64,000 nt of DNA, from assembly GCF_033763495.1 (NCBI RefSeq), contig NZ_JANRKL010000203.1, positions 1-64,000 of the forward strand. Direction: 5' to 3'. The first letter of the stretch is position 1. Every line of letters starts with the position of its first letter. Made by a program: the position numbers and the translations under genes. Shown in pieces: positions 36,801-45,190 of this stretch. Below the pieces are notes generated by a model. That model was not told the DNA's origin, did not search any database, and saw nothing but the letters and a program-made list of their open reading frames with translations. This DNA is from Haliscomenobacter sp033763495. GTDB lineage: Bacteria > Bacteroidota > Bacteroidia > Chitinophagales > Saprospiraceae.

Positions 36801-37144
36801 TGCCCGCTCCGCCGCAGGATTTGTTGAAAAAGGCTTATGACTTACAACGTCGATTGAATGCCGTGACCTTACAATTGAACGGGGACGCTACTCGTGGGCG
36901 CCGGGAATTTGAAGCGCCTTCTTCGATCAATGATCGTTTGGGCTACGCGCAAGGGGTGATGTGGAGTACTACTTCGGCACCTACACAAACGGCCATTGAC
37001 AATTACAATATTGCTGCGAAGCAGTTTAAGCCAGCGCTGAATGAATTAAAAGCCATTGCTGGGGAAGTAACGGAATTGGGGAAACAGTTGGATGTGAAGG
37101 GTGCGCCGGCTACGCCGGGGAGATGGCCGAGTGGTTGGGAGTAG
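33836..37144 (+). CDS. Secreted BNR/VPS10-like beta-propeller protein
   Basis: The 1102-aa product has a signal peptide ending ALWAQ at residue 21, then about ten Asp-box (BNR) motifs such as SENGGKTW, STDGGETW, TTDGGATW, SDDGGKT, TRDGGTNW, TSDGGKTW and TQNGGETW, between about residues 80 and 720. They indicate one or two large beta-propellers of the sortilin/VPS10 or sialidase type. The C-terminal third includes a beta-sandwich (FTITDADGDVVRHLKAP) and helices. Related proteins are often labelled glycosyl hydrolases, but I see no catalytic proof. No T9SS sorting domain ends the protein, so it may be periplasmic. Codon use is noticeably GGC-rich, producing a very long antisense open frame. Confidence 0.8.
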   Translation: MRMFIPILALITLTSSALWAQKDKKVPPPAAAPAKTEKPTVHQSSTYSALSLRSIGPAVTSGRVSDFAVNPRNQAEYYVATSSGGVWKTNNAGTTWVPIFDGQGSYSIGCVALDPSNAATVWVGSGENNNQRAVSYGDGVYKSENGGKTWRNMGLKNSEHIANVVVDPSNSNIVYVAAYGPVWSDGGERGVYKSTDGGETWTNVKSVSAYTGCSNLIMDPRNPQVLYAAFHQRQRKVYTYIGGGPESALYKTTDGGATWKKLDGLPGGDVGRIGIDLSPANPDYVYAVVEASEGKGGVYRSTDRGASWEKMSGVFTSGNYYQELTCDPRNVDRIFITDTYYKVSDDGGKTVRNLGEINKHIDNHCIWIDPSNTNHLRVGCDGGIYESWDFAKSWEFKHNLPVTQFYKVATDNGLPFYHVHGGTQDNLSLGGPSRTTSDNGITNADWYVTSTGDGFETQVDQTNPDIIYAQSQYGGLSRFDRKSGQSVFIKPLEGENEPALRWNWDAPLTISNFSSTRLYFGANKVFRTDDRGNSWKVISPDLTRGIDRNKLEIMGKIWSVDALAKNGSTDIYGQTTSIAESAQDQNILWVGTDDGLLWMTRDGGTNWEKMDKLPGVPENSYVHQVIASRHDKNSAYVCFNHHRYGDFKPYLLKTSDGGKTWKSISATLPERGSVYSIAEDHIDPNLLFCGTEFGLFFTQNGGETWVQLKSGLPTIAVRDLEIQRRENDLVLATFGRGFYILDDYSPLRNLKPETFDQAATIFPIKDALMFIPNMPLGLRDKGHLGSSYYATPNPPVGAVFTYWLKEDIKTLKAKRQEAEKAKYDKKEPVYYPDIEALRKEDEQPEPYLLFTITDADGDVVRHLKAPASKGLKRIVWDFRHNTTAPVLGRYKPAPDQLFGGEETGQLALPGTYSVSLSKYEDGVLTTIAGPVKFNCKALNNVTLPATDLPAYADFVAKVASLRKALSATNYIRGELSGQMSAIQTAIQEMPAPPQDLLKKAYDLQRRLNAVTLQLNGDATRGRREFEAPSSINDRLGYAQGVMWSTTSAPTQTAIDNYNIAAKQFKPALNELKAIAGEVTELGKQLDVKGAPATPGRWPSGWE

Positions 37145-37150
37145 CGTTGG

Positions 37151-37185
37151 AGCTCCAGGGTTGGTGATACCTTAATCCTGGAGCT
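37151..37185 (+). terminator. Possible weak terminator after the BNR gene
   Basis: AGCTCCAGG (37151-37159) and CCTGGAGCT (37177-37185) are perfect 9-base arms with a 17-base loop. The following sequence is only moderately T-rich, so termination is uncertain. Confidence 0.4.
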
Positions 37186-37342
37186 TTGCCTACTTTTATG
37201 GAGTTTGACCCAATGATTATGAAAAATATTGAGTCAATTTAGGCTATTTCAGGCCGACGACCTGCGGCAGATCCGCCAAACGTCTGTAGAAATTGCGTAG
37301 AATAGTGAATTAAAGGTGACGCGCACCGCAACCCAATCCCCA

Positions 37343-37450
37343 ATAGCTAATACCTATATCCAACTCTATTTTCAGATCGTATTTGCTGTGAAAAACCATG
37401 ATGCACTCATTAGCAAAATATGGCAAGAAAAAATGTATGGCTACTTTATC
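37343..37450 (+). pseudogene. 5' remnant of an IS200-like (Y1) transposase
   Basis: Translation in this frame gives ANTYIQLYFQIVFAVKNHDA followed by LISKIWQEKMYGYF, clearly the N-terminus of IS200-type transposases of Bacteroidota (ANTYTQIYIQIVFAVK-like). The expected ATG before GCTAATACC is ATA here, and all catalytic parts (HUH pair and Tyr) are missing. After about 36 residues the match stops and the frame runs into the 3' end of the converging thioredoxin gene. It is a dead fragment marking a past insertion. Confidence 0.75.
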
Positions 37451-37468
37451 ATTTGCCATTATAACACA

Positions 37469-37906
37469 TTACCCTTCCTTCAACTGACTCAATACATTTT
37501 CCAGATTAAACATCCTCCCCGTCAAAGTTTTGATTTTTCCTCCCGTTTTGTCTACAAGAACTAAAGAAGGCAAAGCGTCGGTTTGGTATTCCTTTTTAAA
37601 CCGCATATAGTCTTGATAAACCTGGCTATTCATTACCAACCCGCCTCCTGGAAGGTCAACCAAAAATAAAATTAGGTGTTCCTCAGCGTATTGCCTAAAC
37701 TCAGGGGTTGCCAGCACATTTTTGTCCATTTTTTTACAAGGTGCGCACCACTCGCTCCCCGTCAAAATGATCAATATTTTTTTGTTTTCTTTTTCAGCCT
37801 GTTCTTTTGCCTGGCTCCAATCCTTAATCATTTTTATTTCTTGCGCAAAACCTAGGAGTGGAATGGCCAGAAGGAGCAGTAAAGTTAAGGTCTGTTTCTG
37901 TTTCAT
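37469..37906 (-). CDS. Secreted thioredoxin-family protein
   Basis: The 145-aa product from the ATG at 37906 has a signal peptide ending GFAQ at residue 22. A thioredoxin fold follows with active site WCAPC at 53-57, preceded by KKILIILTGSE, and the cis-Pro region DALPSLVLVDKTGGKI. It probably acts as a periplasmic disulfide oxidoreductase. The longer in-frame start at 37957 adds residues in front of the signal peptide and is not preferred. Confidence 0.88.
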   Translation of the reverse strand: MKQKQTLTLLLLLAIPLLGFAQEIKMIKDWSQAKEQAEKENKKILIILTGSEWCAPCKKMDKNVLATPEFRQYAEEHLILFLVDLPGGGLVMNSQVYQDYMRFKKEYQTDALPSLVLVDKTGGKIKTLTGRMFNLENVLSQLKEG

Positions 37907-38042
37907 TTTTGGCGTTTTAGTCTCTATCGGACGATGAAACATAAATAGTACATTCAAACGCAGCTTTTTTATGTTTAGTTAACGATCTTTTATGGCAAAT
38001 GGCCTATTTCATAAAAAAATTCCCCTAACTGCCCCCAACTAA

Positions 38043-38147
38043 TCACTCCAAAAACAAATCCTCCAGCGTCAACACCGTTTCCACTAAGCCCGAACTATGT
38101 ATGCTTCGATTCAAAGAATGTGCAGTCAATGGCTTAATAATCAACAT
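38043..38147 (-). other. Possible 34-codon ORF or gene remnant
   Basis: An ATG at 38147 opens 34 codons: MLIIKPLTAHSLNRSIHSSG, then LVETVLTLEDLFLE and a TGA at 38043. An in-frame stop lies just upstream. The end reads like the tail of a real protein. It lies in a gap with an IS fragment and palindromic repeats, so a leftover of a deleted gene is as likely as a small protein. Confidence 0.25.
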
Positions 38148-38206
38148 TTTAAGAGTTGTATATGCTCAAAAAAATAGAGTTTCCACTCTACCTCTAACCT
38201 AACTCT

Positions 38207-38297
38207 GAGCGAAAAGTGGGTAAAAAAAGGCACTTTTCGCTCAAGAAACCTGAAGTGTGCGAGCGAAAAGTAGGTAAAAATGGTAGGTTTTCGCTCG
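38207..38297. repeat. Two tandem GAGCGAAAAG palindromes
   Basis: Unit one has perfect 12-base arms GAGCGAAAAGTG (38207-38218) and CACTTTTCGCTC (38231-38242). Unit two has perfect 10-base arms CGAGCGAAAA (38260-38269) and TTTTCGCTCG (38288-38297). The units are also direct repeats (GAGCGAAAAGTxGGTAAAAA) spaced 54 bases apart. The arrangement resembles REP/BIME elements or a double operator upstream of neither flanking gene. Confidence 0.7.
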
Positions 38298-38323
38298 AAG
38301 GGTAATCAACCTATATTCATCCC

Positions 38324-40054
38324 CTACAAAATCCTCGAAGCCCCAATTTCAACATCCGCATACCTCCACGCTTTTTCAAAGCGCACCTTTGTTTTAGTAT
38401 AGTTCTTTTTATCCTCAGTTTTTTCATAAATAGTCATCATTCCCCTCAAGGCCCAGCCATTTTCAGGGTAAATCTTTAAATCCTGCTCATACACTTTTAG
38501 TGCTTCGGGATACTTTCCTGCATCAATCAATACTGCACCCAAATGATGACGAACCGAAAAAAACCAATCCGGTGGTTCATTGTAATTTAAGGCATCCTCT
38601 TTTTCAATTGCAGTTGTCAACAGAGCAATGGCAGCAGAGAATTTTTTCTCCTTAGCGAGAATTTCGCCTTCCAGTGTTTTTGCAGCGATCAGGCACAAAT
38701 CAAAAACACTATTGATTCCCCAAATGGTCAAATCCTTGATCGTTGTATCTATCATGATGGAGTTTATTACTGCCAGCTGTTTTTTTGCTTCTGAAATCTT
38801 GTTTTGGGAAAGTTTGGCCATCCCTTTTGCATAGTGCCAAATAACCGATGGATACTTCAAGTCTTTTTCAGGCGCGCGTGAATTAAGAATGTCCTTCCAC
38901 AACCCCAGTTTTACTTCCACATACCAGGGAATGGTATAATAATGCTGCAAGGTTGCCCAGGCCGGGTCACGCAATAAACTTTTATGCGCGTGATCCGCTG
39001 TTGCGATAGCTCCTTCCATAGCAATTTTGCTTTCCCCGGAAAGGGTTGCGCAAGCAGCCAGGAAATGGTAGTTATGAGGGTAATAGGCCAATGGGTAAAC
39101 CCCTTGCGCATGACAGGCTTCTGTGTACAGGCTATCCACCAAAACTGCTTTTTGATTGGCAAGGGCACCATCATGATACCGACCGATTCGGATGTACGTA
39201 TGAGAAGGCATGTGCACCAAATGCCCTGAGCCTGGTACCAAATTCATCAAAAGATCAGCACTCGCTATGGCTTTTTCTGCATGCGGGGACATTTCTGCGG
39301 CATGAATGTAAAAGTGGTTGGCACCAGCATGGCGGGGTTCCATCTGTAAACATTTTTCGAGCACGGCCATAATCTCCGGCGTCCAGGGCTGAGGACTTCC
39401 ATCTTTGTTCCACAAATTCCAGGGGTGCAAATCCATTAGCGCCTCGGCATAAAGAGAGCCAATTGTGGCATCATTTGGATATTTTTTATACACTTTCCCC
39501 ATGGCCGCAGCGTAAGCTGAGTCCTGGAAGGAACGGGCAAGGTTGATATCGGCTGAGTATCTCTGCGTTAAGGCATCAATCAAATCTTTTTCTTTAGGTG
39601 TACAGGAAGCCGCTTTGGATTTTGCTTTTTGCGCAGCATCAAAAGCCCTTTGAAAATTATCCTTTTCCATGCCAGCGTTGTAATTCGGTCCCAACACGTA
39701 GGCAAAGCCCCACCAGGACATGGCACACTTTGGATCTTGTCGGGTCGCTTCAAAAAATGAACGCCCTGCTTCAGCATGGTTAAAACCAAAAGACAACATT
39801 AGCCCTTGGTCAAAGTATTGCTGAGCTTCCTTACTTTTTGTCGAAACCGGGAAATGAATTCCACCCAACCCACTGAACAAGGGGGCTTTCTTTCCGGATG
39901 AGTACCAGGATTTATCAATTACTTCAGGGGCACAAAGCACACCGTATTGACTGCTGAGGTCATCAGTTTTAGTTGAGTCCTTTTCGTTTTTGGCGGTTTG
40001 ATTGCAGGACCAAAGTAGAATAAAAAGCCAGAGAGTGTGGAGTAGGTTACGCAT
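38324..40054 (-). CDS. TPR-repeat lipoprotein
   Basis: The product, about 576 aa from the ATG at 40054, has a lipoprotein signal with lipobox LWSC. TPR-type helices run through most of the chain, for example AQQYFDQGLMLSFGFNHAEA, FFEATRQDPKCAMSWWGFAY and ALKVYEQDLKIYPENGWALR. Aromatic/His-rich segments (NHFYIHAAEMSPHAEKAI, HMPSHTYIRIGRYHDGA) are typical of a widespread uncharacterised TPR family. It stands alone on the minus strand. Confidence 0.78.
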   Translation of the reverse strand: MRNLLHTLWLFILLWSCNQTAKNEKDSTKTDDLSSQYGVLCAPEVIDKSWYSSGKKAPLFSGLGGIHFPVSTKSKEAQQYFDQGLMLSFGFNHAEAGRSFFEATRQDPKCAMSWWGFAYVLGPNYNAGMEKDNFQRAFDAAQKAKSKAASCTPKEKDLIDALTQRYSADINLARSFQDSAYAAAMGKVYKKYPNDATIGSLYAEALMDLHPWNLWNKDGSPQPWTPEIMAVLEKCLQMEPRHAGANHFYIHAAEMSPHAEKAIASADLLMNLVPGSGHLVHMPSHTYIRIGRYHDGALANQKAVLVDSLYTEACHAQGVYPLAYYPHNYHFLAACATLSGESKIAMEGAIATADHAHKSLLRDPAWATLQHYYTIPWYVEVKLGLWKDILNSRAPEKDLKYPSVIWHYAKGMAKLSQNKISEAKKQLAVINSIMIDTTIKDLTIWGINSVFDLCLIAAKTLEGEILAKEKKFSAAIALLTTAIEKEDALNYNEPPDWFFSVRHHLGAVLIDAGKYPEALKVYEQDLKIYPENGWALRGMMTIYEKTEDKKNYTKTKVRFEKAWRYADVEIGASRIL

Positions 40055-40159
40055 GATGTCTAATTTTATTAGGGTTAAAGCATGGTGGATCAAACTCCAA
40101 GCGTAGTTTTAGGTTAAAGATAAAAAAAATAAAGCGCTGCTTCCCACCATTCTTAAACC

Positions 40160-40189
40160 AAAAAAGCTACCCCCGTCTCCGAAGGTAGC
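40160..40189 (-). terminator. Terminator after the SusC-SusD operon
   Basis: Read on the minus strand, GCTACC and GGTAGC form the stem (plus coordinates 40184-40189 and 40166-40171), followed by a run of T (A at 40160-40165). It lies about 29 bases past the susD stop. Confidence 0.7.
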
Positions 40190-40217
40190 CCCGCCAATTA
40201 TTTCATTACCAAATAAA

Positions 40218-41909
40218 TCAATAGCTCTGATTCTGCTTCAAATACCCGGGGATATTCGAAGCACCGTCGATTGCCGTTTGGGGGATTGGGAACAAACGTT
40301 TGAACTTGTCCGTGTTGCTCTTTTCTGTCCAGATGCCTTCATATTTGCCAAAGCGGATCATGTCTGTACGGCGCTGTAACTCCCAGTAAAGCTCGAAGCC
40401 CCGCTCGCGGAACAACAGGTCCAGGTTCATGCTCGTCAGGGCAGGAGCTGGTTTGCTGAAGGTACGGGCAGCGCGGATTGCGTTTACATCTGCCAGGGCG
40501 CCAGCCGCATCCCCTTTGCGCAATTTAGCCTCAGCACGCATCAGGTACACATCCGCAAGGCGCACGATGGGCAAGTCCACATCGCCGAGGTTACGGCCAC
40601 TCGCCGATTTTTTACTGAATTCGTACTTCAGCACTCGGTAACCGGTACTGTAGTTGCTACCAGGTACAGTAAAGTCGACCTGTTCGGTGAAGTTCACTGG
40701 AAGGGTTGGTTTGTTGCGGGTAGTATTGTACAACTTGCCCACTTTCAGTTTACCGTCAGCACATTTTACAAAAGCGCCGTTTACGCGTACAAAACCGTAC
40801 TGCTGCCCGCGCAAAATACCACGGTTCATGTTGAAACTGGCACCATCGATGCAAGAATCAGCAGGAATTGTCCAGTTTTGGCGGTAGAAACGAGGGTCAG
40901 CCTCAGCGGGGTCAACTGCCCCGTAAGCATCCACCCAGGTGCGGTAAAAATCAGGTGTGATGGCTGGGCCATCGGTACCATTGGCACCAGGGAAAGTCGC
41001 CAGGGGGAATTGATCCCCAGACAATGAGAAGTAGGCCAAACGGTTGTGGCCATTCAGTTCCGCCCGTTGATCCACCGCAAAAACCAATTCCTTGTTGGTG
41101 TGGTTGTCCATGTTGAAGATAGAGAAATAGTCGGCTACCAATTGGTGCTGACCTGCACTGATGATGCGGGTGGTGTAATCAATCACCTTGTCCATGTCGT
41201 CAGCTTTGACATCAAAAGTAGCTGCGTAGGGATCGCGGTAAACGGCAGAATTCAAGTGCAAACGTGCCAACAAGCCCCAAACCCCGGCTTTGGTCAGACG
41301 ACCAGGGCCTACATTGGTCAGGAGGTCTGGCTCAACGGCCAAAAATTCATCCCGCAGGAAGTTCACCGCCTCGGTACCACGCAGAATGGTGGATACTTCG
41401 CCCAGGTCATTTTTTACAAAAACCAATCCAAACAAGTCAAGCAGGACCAGATTGTAATAAGCCCGCATGCCCCGTGCTTCCGCCAGGTAAGTTTTGGCAA
41501 TCGGATCAGGATTGGTAGCCAGCGCGTTGATGGCCGTTACCGAGCGGGAAATACCCGTCAGCAAGATGGTCCAGGTATTGCGCACGTTGGGGTCTGCACT
41601 GGTAATGGTGTGGGTATGCAGGGCGATGAAGATACCATTGTCACCCCAGTCGGTACCCCCACGATAGGGCAGAATGGCTTCGTCGGTCGAGATTTCCTGT
41701 AGGGCGAAGTAGGTCGTGTGCTGAAACAGAGAGGGCAGGGCCGCATATACTGGAGCCAGGTTGCCATCGGCAGCTTGTTTGTCGGAAAGCCCGGTAGCCG
41801 AGGTTTCGTCCAGAATGATCTCGTCGAGATCGGTACAACTATTGGAGGTAAATAGAATCCCTACCAAAAGTGCCAACGAAAAAACTATATTTTTAGTCAT
41901 GATTGTCAT
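40218..41909 (-). CDS. SusD/RagB family nutrient-binding lipoprotein
   Basis: The 563-aa product has a lipobox LFTSNSC near residue 25, then the usual SusD opening (DLDEIILDETSATGLSDKQA), TPR-like helices with YLAEARGMRAYYNLVLLDLF, and the C-terminal LADVYLMRAEAKLRKGDAAG and RGFELYWELQRRTDMIRFGK. An in-frame ATG at 41900 is equally possible. It forms the lid of the SusC transporter encoded four bases upstream. No polysaccharide-degrading enzyme is adjacent, so the substrate may not be a glycan. Confidence 0.92.
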   Translation of the reverse strand: MTIMTKNIVFSLALLVGILFTSNSCTDLDEIILDETSATGLSDKQAADGNLAPVYAALPSLFQHTTYFALQEISTDEAILPYRGGTDWGDNGIFIALHTHTITSADPNVRNTWTILLTGISRSVTAINALATNPDPIAKTYLAEARGMRAYYNLVLLDLFGLVFVKNDLGEVSTILRGTEAVNFLRDEFLAVEPDLLTNVGPGRLTKAGVWGLLARLHLNSAVYRDPYAATFDVKADDMDKVIDYTTRIISAGQHQLVADYFSIFNMDNHTNKELVFAVDQRAELNGHNRLAYFSLSGDQFPLATFPGANGTDGPAITPDFYRTWVDAYGAVDPAEADPRFYRQNWTIPADSCIDGASFNMNRGILRGQQYGFVRVNGAFVKCADGKLKVGKLYNTTRNKPTLPVNFTEQVDFTVPGSNYSTGYRVLKYEFSKKSASGRNLGDVDLPIVRLADVYLMRAEAKLRKGDAAGALADVNAIRAARTFSKPAPALTSMNLDLLFRERGFELYWELQRRTDMIRFGKYEGIWTEKSNTDKFKRLFPIPQTAIDGASNIPGYLKQNQSY

Positions 41910-41912
41910 TTT

Positions 41913-44900
41913 TTAGAAAGTTACATTAAGGCCAAAAATCACTGATTTTGCTTTCGGGTAGCTCAGATAGTCGATGCCGTAAGAAGAAATGCCACTGATG
42001 CTGCGGTCGTTGTTGACTTCAGGATCGTAGCCATCGTACTTCGTGCTCAGCCACAGGTTTTGACCAGTCACGGACAGGTTCAATCCTTTTACGTACTTGC
42101 TAATGCCCAGTGCTTCCGTGTTGAAGGTGTAGTTCAAGGAGAGGTTGTTCAAGCGCAGGAAGGCACCGTCTTTCAGATAACGGGTCGATACTGGCGCAGC
42201 GTTGTTCACTGATTCGTTAGGGAACAAAATCGCCTCGCGGGTAGTGTTGATGCCTTTAGACAAGCGCAGCTTGTAGAAGTTGGTATTGGCGGTGTTGTCG
42301 TAAATCATGTTGCCAGATACCCCATTGAAGTTGGCACGCAGGTCAAAACCTTTGAAAGAAAATACGGTATTGAAGTTATACATAGTGGTAGGCAAAGCGC
42401 TACCCGCAGAAATACGGTCTTTGTCACTCACTACCCCATCGCCATCGGTGTCCTGAAAGGTGCTCAAACCTTTGTCATCAAATCCAGTAAACTTGCGCAG
42501 GAAGAAGGTACCGATTGGTTGTCCATTGACATACCCGTTGATGGTAGCAGAAGTCAAACCAGAACCTGAAGCAGAACCGGAAGGGATCACGGTGTAAGGG
42601 GAGTTTTCCACGATATTGTCGATGAAGGTTACGTTTCCGCCCACTTCAAATTTGAAGCCGCTGGCGAAACGCTTGCGGTAGTTCAATTCCAGTTCCACCC
42701 CTTGGTTGGTGATCTCCATGTCTTCTACGTTCGTCCAGATTGAAGATGCAGGCTGAACCGGGTCGGCAGGAATAACTTCCAGCAGGATATTGTTCGATAC
42801 TTTGTTGAAATAATCGATGGTACCAGACAAAGCTCCGTCGAACAGGGCGAAGTCCAAACCAAGGTCGATTTGGGTAGAAACCTCCCACTGAATATCCGGA
42901 TTGGCCAAACGGGTAAAGGTAGTGCCTGCAGGGAATGGTCCCGAATCAGCCAATGGATAACTGGTAGTACCTGAAACTGTAGAAGTAAACAATGGCTGGG
43001 TAATTTTGGAAGGAATTTCCTGGTTGCCCGTTTGTCCCCAACCTGCCCTCAATTTCAACTCACTGAAAATGCCACCTTTCATGAAACTTTCTTCCGCAAT
43101 TCTCCAACCAGCAGACACGGATGGGAAAATACCGTACTTGTTGTTTTCCCCAAACTTGGAGGAACCATCGGCACGTACAGTAGCAGTCAGTAGGTATTTG
43201 TCGCGGAACTGGTAATTCACCCGGCCAAAGAAAGACTGCAACTCATTGATCAGGGCAAAACCACCGGGGCGATTGTTGGCTAGTGTCAATTCCTGCCCCA
43301 ATCCTGGGTTGTAAATTGGCTCAATGGGTGAAATCGGGAATTTGTTGATGCTGGAACTCCGGCCCTGGAGGAAGATTTTTTGGTAAGAATGTCCCGCCAA
43401 AGCCGTCAATCCATGTACATCATTATTAAAGGTGTAGGTGATGTAGTTTTCGATCAGGCGGTTGCGGTTGACCGTAGTGATCGTTTCCAGACGACCATCT
43501 TGCTGAGGTACCGCACTGGCCAATGACTGCAGGTCGCGGGTGGAATTGGCATTGTCGATACCAAAGTTGAGTTTGTATACCAAGCCCTTGGCCAAAGTCA
43601 AGGAAGGGGTAATGCTCCCAATAACGCGGTTAACCGTAGTGATGTCTTTTTCCAGACCCAAGGTAATCAGTGGATTGGTTCCCGCAGCATAGCGATAGGG
43701 CAGGCCCGTTGCCGCGTCATAAGCTGGATAGGTTGGGTTGGCCGAAATGGCACCACCTAATAGACTACCAATCGGAGGTCGTTCGTTGAGGGTACTGGTC
43801 GCATTCAGGTTCACGTCGACTTGCAGGCGATCGTCCAAAAACTTCTGGCTGATGTTCAGGCGGCCAGTATACAAATTCAAATCGTTGCCTTTCAGAATAC
43901 CTTCTTGCTGTTGCAAACCGAAGGAACCATAGTAAGAAAGTTTATTGGCACCCCCACTCAAAGAAAGGTTGTGGTTGCGGGTAATGGCGGTTCTGCTGAT
44001 TTCTTTTTGCCAATCGGTATTGGCTTTCAGATCTTCCAAAACACCACCTACTTTGGGTACTTCCTGGCGGTATTCATCAGCAGTGAACAAATCGATGGGA
44101 TTGGCCATGCCAGAGATACCCAGGCTACCAGAATAAGTCATGCCTGAAAAGCCGGACTTGCCTTTTTTAGTAGTGATCAGTACTACACCATTGGCACCAC
44201 GAGAACCATAAATGGCCGTAGCTGAAGCATCTTTCAATACATCAATCGACTCAATGTCCTGTGGGTTCAAAAAAGTCAGTGGGTTGGTATTGCCTCCGGT
44301 ACCAGAATTGTCCAGGGCTAAGCCATCCAATACAAACAAAGGTGTACTCCCCGTACGTACCCCGCCCGGGCCACGAATCGTGATGCTTTGGCGACCGCCA
44401 GGCTCACCAGTAGCGGAAGTAACGTTTACCCCTGATACCCGGCCTTGCAACAATTGCTCAGGTGAGTTGATGATACCCCGGTTAAAATCCTCGTTCTTGA
44501 TCGATTTGGCAGAGCCCGTCATCTCTTTTTTGGTAGTGCTACCATAACCGACTACGAGCACTTGCGAAAGCTCCAGCGCGCTGGACTTCAGAGATACGTC
44601 GATCCGGGTTTGGTTGCCTACCAATACTTCATGCTTTTCGTAACCTACATATTCGAATACCAACACGGCATTGGCATCAGCTACTGCTATTGTGTAGTTG
44701 CCTTCAATATCGGTGGTGGTACCCTGGGTACTTCCTTTGACCAGGATGGTGCTTCCAATCAGTGGTTCTTGAGTAGTAGCGTCAATAACCCGTCCTGAAA
44801 CAGTAATTTCGGTTTTTAGGTAAAAATGGGCGTATGCGTTTTTTTCGGCCCCCTCGGCTTGTGGGGCGCTGATCAGCATGATGCTCATCAGCAAAAAACT

Positions 44901-44945
44901 CAGTACCGCCTTAAATGTAAGGGTGAGTGTACAATGGTACTTCAT
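41913..44945 (-). CDS. SusC/RagA family TonB-linked outer-membrane transporter
   Basis: The 1010-aa product from the ATG at 44945 starts with a signal peptide. A carboxypeptidase-regulatory-like domain (TVSGRVIDATTQEPLIGSTI to EGNYTI) follows. The TonB box and plug come next (SQVLVVGYGSTTKKEMTGSA, IYGSRGANGVVLITTKKGKS), then a 22-strand-type barrel ending in aromatic KSVIFGLNVTF. An upstream frame start at 45017 would precede the signal peptide. It imports a ligand captured by SusD using TonB energy. A -7 box TAAGTTTG lies about 36 bases upstream. Confidence 0.93.
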   Translation of the reverse strand: MKYHCTLTLTFKAVLSFLLMSIMLISAPQAEGAEKNAYAHFYLKTEITVSGRVIDATTQEPLIGSTILVKGSTQGTTTDIEGNYTIAVADANAVLVFEYVGYEKHEVLVGNQTRIDVSLKSSALELSQVLVVGYGSTTKKEMTGSAKSIKNEDFNRGIINSPEQLLQGRVSGVNVTSATGEPGGRQSITIRGPGGVRTGSTPLFVLDGLALDNSGTGGNTNPLTFLNPQDIESIDVLKDASATAIYGSRGANGVVLITTKKGKSGFSGMTYSGSLGISGMANPIDLFTADEYRQEVPKVGGVLEDLKANTDWQKEISRTAITRNHNLSLSGGANKLSYYGSFGLQQQEGILKGNDLNLYTGRLNISQKFLDDRLQVDVNLNATSTLNERPPIGSLLGGAISANPTYPAYDAATGLPYRYAAGTNPLITLGLEKDITTVNRVIGSITPSLTLAKGLVYKLNFGIDNANSTRDLQSLASAVPQQDGRLETITTVNRNRLIENYITYTFNNDVHGLTALAGHSYQKIFLQGRSSSINKFPISPIEPIYNPGLGQELTLANNRPGGFALINELQSFFGRVNYQFRDKYLLTATVRADGSSKFGENNKYGIFPSVSAGWRIAEESFMKGGIFSELKLRAGWGQTGNQEIPSKITQPLFTSTVSGTTSYPLADSGPFPAGTTFTRLANPDIQWEVSTQIDLGLDFALFDGALSGTIDYFNKVSNNILLEVIPADPVQPASSIWTNVEDMEITNQGVELELNYRKRFASGFKFEVGGNVTFIDNIVENSPYTVIPSGSASGSGLTSATINGYVNGQPIGTFFLRKFTGFDDKGLSTFQDTDGDGVVSDKDRISAGSALPTTMYNFNTVFSFKGFDLRANFNGVSGNMIYDNTANTNFYKLRLSKGINTTREAILFPNESVNNAAPVSTRYLKDGAFLRLNNLSLNYTFNTEALGISKYVKGLNLSVTGQNLWLSTKYDGYDPEVNNDRSISGISSYGIDYLSYPKAKSVIFGLNVTF

Positions 44946-44980
44946 GTTATTTGATTGGTTAGAAGAATTAAAAAACACCA

Positions 44981-44988
44981 CAAACTTA
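44981..44988 (-). promoter_or_regulatory. Bacteroidota -7 promoter box for susC
   Basis: On the minus strand this reads TAAGTTTG, a perfect TAnnTTTG match about 36 bases before the preferred susC start. No -33 element is obvious. Confidence 0.45.
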
Positions 44989-45190
44989 TTGGAATCAAAG
45001 CAGGTCTTCAGGGGCATTCAAGAGAATTAACCGTAAAATAGCAGTGATCACTGGTATGTAATTTCCAGATTAAATTACCGTAAACATTTTGTAGGAATGA
45101 CTTCTGGTTGCTTTTGAATTTGCTAAAAAAAACTATCATTGCAATGGACTTGTAAACATAAAGCCTGATAGTATTTAAGCACCACCGATC

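Noticed and set aside
33836..37144. BNR protein considered as a sialidase
   Set aside because: Asp boxes alone are not specific; the Arg triad and catalytic residues of sialidases could not be placed, so only a propeller is claimed.
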